DNA of 64,000 nucleotides. Source: an uncultured Muribaculaceae bacterium (GTDB lineage: Bacteria; Bacteroidota; Bacteroidia; Bacteroidales; Muribaculaceae). A model generated the notes under the pieces. That model did no database searches, had not been told where the DNA came from, and saw only the letters and a list, made by a program, of their open reading frames with translations. The stretch is from positions 8,067 through 72,066 of the forward strand of contig CAJTTA010000007.1 in assembly GCA_910579305.1 (NCBI GenBank). Reading direction: 5' to 3'. Every line of letters starts with the position of its first letter. Within the stretch, counting starts at the first letter, position 1. The position numbers and the translations under genes are program-made. Positions 62,270 through 64,000 of the stretch are shown here, in pieces.

Positions 62270-63661
62270 ATGAAGAAACTACTACTTGCTTCAGCCATGT
62301 TCAGCACCATAGGAGGTGCATGGGCCATTACTCCCGACGCCGGCGAGCACTACCGTGTGTGGCGTCCGTTTAATGAAACAGTTTTTTATGACGGCTATAA
62401 TTCCGAGGTCTTTGATAAGGATAAGGTGGGTGAAGATGACATTGTGCGTCACACCAACTACCTGTATGCAAAGAAACTTAAGCCTGAAGACTTCGCATGG
62501 TTTGGAGAAGAGACCGATCTCAATGTGTCGATAGGTGCTCTTTGCGACAATTATGACCGAATAGGCAACATATCTCTTTCTCTTCTTCCCAAGGGCTCGG
62601 AATACGCGCCATCAGAGGATATGCGATTTGAGCTGGCTCGCTTCATCACGCCCTTCATGAATATGAACGCGCAGCCCTATGAGGTGCCTTATCACTTCGA
62701 CGCGCGTCTGCTCTCGATGATTTTCCGCGACAAGTCGCTTCAGGAGAAATATGACTTCTGGCTGGAGTTTGAGATTTTCGGCATTCCATATGCAGCCAAT
62801 GTGCAGATTACAGGATGCGGCGACCGTAATGACGTCTTCAAGGGCACTCTTGAGTTTGTGGCTCACGATGAGCCGGCTTCTGCTGTGACCGACCACTTGC
62901 TTGTGCCTATCTATCACAAGATTCCTGAAATACATGGCGACAAGAATCTCAATAATCACAATCCCGATGCCTGCGACAAGATAGGCGAGACCTCACGCAC
63001 CTGGAAGGTGACTGTGCCCGAAGACCTCGCAGATGCCTCCATCACTCTTCAGCTCTCCAATCATGGTGCCAACGCAGGTGGTGAGGAGTACAATCGCCGA
63101 GAGCATTTTGTCTACTTCGACGGAGAGCTTATCGCCACTTTCACTCCCGGTGGCAAGAGCTGCGAGCCCTATCGCTTCTATAATACCCAGGGCAACGGCA
63201 TATATGGCTCTTATCCCAAGTCAGATAGGGCGTGGGCAAGGAATTCCAACTGGTGTCCGGGTGACCTTGTTCCCATCCGCGTGTTCAATCTCGGCAAGCT
63301 TGCCAAGGGAGAGCACACCTTCAATATCTCAGTGCCCGATGCAGTCTTCGCCGACTCACAGGGGGACATACGCGTGAGCATGTATCTCCAAGGTGTCCGC
63401 ACTGGTCTGCTTCCTTCAGGCATAGATGAAGTGGGAGCGGAGGCACAGGCCCCGTCGGTGTCTTACAACGGCTCGGTAGTCACGCTTACAGGAATGCAGG
63501 TAAGCGAAATAAGCATCCACAGCTATGACGGCACAATGCTTTGGGGCCGCAATACTGAGGAAAATTCTGTGAGCCTCGTGGGCTTTGAGTCCGGAATATA
63601 TCTCGTTACATTCACTTCCCCCGAAGGCGAGACATTCACTTATAAGGCTGTGCGCAACTGA
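62270..63661 (+). CDS. Secreted PNGase F-family glycoamidase with type IX sorting tail
   Basis: The 463-residue protein has a signal peptide (MKKLLLASAMFSTIGGAWA). Its two-domain PNGase F-like core shows ALCDNYDRIGNISL near residues 90-103 (the family catalytic Asp region), ELARFITPFMN near 121-131, LSNHGANAGGEEYNRREHF with the conserved Glu, and NSNWCPGDLVPIRVFNLG. Motifs match the flavobacterial enzyme in order. A sorting tail of about 60 residues follows (VSEISIHSYDGTMLWGR; SGIYLVTFTSPEG). It probably removes N-glycans from host or dietary glycoproteins at the cell surface. Some PNGase F contact residues differ, so specificity may too. Confidence 0.85.
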   Translation: MKKLLLASAMFSTIGGAWAITPDAGEHYRVWRPFNETVFYDGYNSEVFDKDKVGEDDIVRHTNYLYAKKLKPEDFAWFGEETDLNVSIGALCDNYDRIGNISLSLLPKGSEYAPSEDMRFELARFITPFMNMNAQPYEVPYHFDARLLSMIFRDKSLQEKYDFWLEFEIFGIPYAANVQITGCGDRNDVFKGTLEFVAHDEPASAVTDHLLVPIYHKIPEIHGDKNLNNHNPDACDKIGETSRTWKVTVPEDLADASITLQLSNHGANAGGEEYNRREHFVYFDGELIATFTPGGKSCEPYRFYNTQGNGIYGSYPKSDRAWARNSNWCPGDLVPIRVFNLGKLAKGEHTFNISVPDAVFADSQGDIRVSMYLQGVRTGLLPSGIDEVGAEAQAPSVSYNGSVVTLTGMQVSEISIHSYDGTMLWGRNTEENSVSLVGFESGIYLVTFTSPEGETFTYKAVRN

Positions 63662-63685
63662 TCAAATATCGCACATTCTGATTAT

Positions 63686-63724
63686 AATTTACCCGCTATA
63701 TCGTATTGGTGTAGCGGGTAAATT
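63686..63724 (+). terminator. Terminator of the PNGase F-like gene
   Basis: Perfect 13-bp stem (63686-63698 with 63712-63724), 13-base loop. The T-run after it is weak. Confidence 0.6.
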
Positions 63725-63805
63725 GCTTATATATGAAAAATCGATCTATTGTCCGTGGATATGTGGTGCATCAACGCGTTTATGTTGTAAGGGCGTAGGT
63801 CGATC

Positions 63806-63979
63806 TCACGGTCGTTTGATTTTAAATAACATGTAATCAACGATTTCTGTATTTGGGACAAATTCAAAATCAAAAGAGGCTCTACCAATTTTATAGGGTG
63901 GGTTGCTAAAATTAGGGTCGCGGATAAAATAGTCTCCATCAAAGCCTAATAACGCGAGTTCGGGATAAGAATATTTAAT
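63806..63979 (-). pseudogene. Possible 3' end of a disrupted gene at the window edge
   Basis: Minus-strand frame from 63979 to TGA at 63806-63808 translates as coding-like sequence (LALLGFDGDYFIRDPNFSNP, then YKIGRASFDFEFVPNTEIVD, then YMLFKIKRP). It has no ATG at its head and meets an in-frame TAA at 63980-63982, three codons before the conserved-looking part. It could be a frameshifted or nonsense-disrupted gene, or a chance frame. The neighbouring frame is open to the window edge (ILWIGRKLNIL), fitting a frameshift near 63960-63980. The function is unknown. Confidence 0.3.
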
Positions 63980-64000
63980 TTACGACCTATCCAAAGGATA

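Noticed and set aside
1..64000. CRISPR arrays, tRNA/rRNA genes, insertion sequences or prophage
   Set aside because: I saw no repeat-spacer pattern, no transposase-like protein, no phage structural protein and no cloverleaf-type sequence while reading; a covariance search could still find a missed tRNA.

Overview
The window looks like a chromosomal segment of a gut Bacteroidales, most likely Muribaculaceae (S24-7) or a close relative. Evidence: the Bacteroidetes-type promoter (TTTG or TTG, a spacer of about 20 bases, then TAnnTTTG) recurs before many genes; there are two PorU-like C25 peptidases and secreted proteins with type IX (Por) sorting tails; and DUF3078, DUF6377, GIN-domain, LptC, coaX and SulP genes have the usual Bacteroidales form. 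Genes are dense, of moderate GC, on both strands. I saw no tRNA, rRNA, CRISPR array, insertion sequence or phage gene. The family-level placement is inference.

Layout. 1-374: N-terminus of MutS, cut by the window edge. 437-8722: a tight five-gene minus-strand operon encoding a vWA-like lipoprotein, a four-helix membrane protein, a tubulin/FtsZ-like GTPase, a 1,136-residue protein with an Hsp70/actin-type ATPase core, and a signal-peptide/TM/coiled-coil protein. I cannot match this set to a named system; it is the best candidate for an undescribed machine. 8905-15848: a divergent acyltransferase, then a minus-strand exopolysaccharide operon (Wza-like lipoprotein, kinase-less chain-length protein, Wzy-like polymerase, GT2 glycosyltransferase, acyltransferase). 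16023-20398: pdxA followed by four tightly overlapping genes (nucleotidyltransferase, ATP-grasp-like protein, CDP-alcohol phosphatidyltransferase, HAD hydrolase) that look like a pathway for a CDP-activated headgroup.

20424-32708: convergent terminators, a secreted carbohydrate-binding-like protein with a sorting tail, two small lipoproteins, then a long minus-strand operon: degenerate FAH-fold protein, PorU paralogue, topoisomerase IV subunit B, coaD, S41 protease, DUF3078 barrel and a small secreted protein. Its promoter is nested inside the terminator of the upstream porU. 32747-47531: porU, pheS-nth, an OmpA-family porin, a SulP transporter, GH13 amylase, flippase, GIN-domain protein, dusB and M16 protease.

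47553-64000: a DUF6377 membrane regulator, a probable 240-nt noncoding RNA with its own promoter and terminator, a DegT/DnrJ aminotransferase, an ECF-type sigma factor, a stand-alone TonB C-terminal domain, a tyrosine phosphatase, glgB, a large membrane protein, and an envelope operon (ftsB/divIC-like, small membrane protein, coaX, outer-membrane barrel, lptC, CNNM/CBS protein). The last complete gene is a PNGase F-family glycosidase with a sorting tail. The right edge holds what seems to be the disrupted end of another gene.
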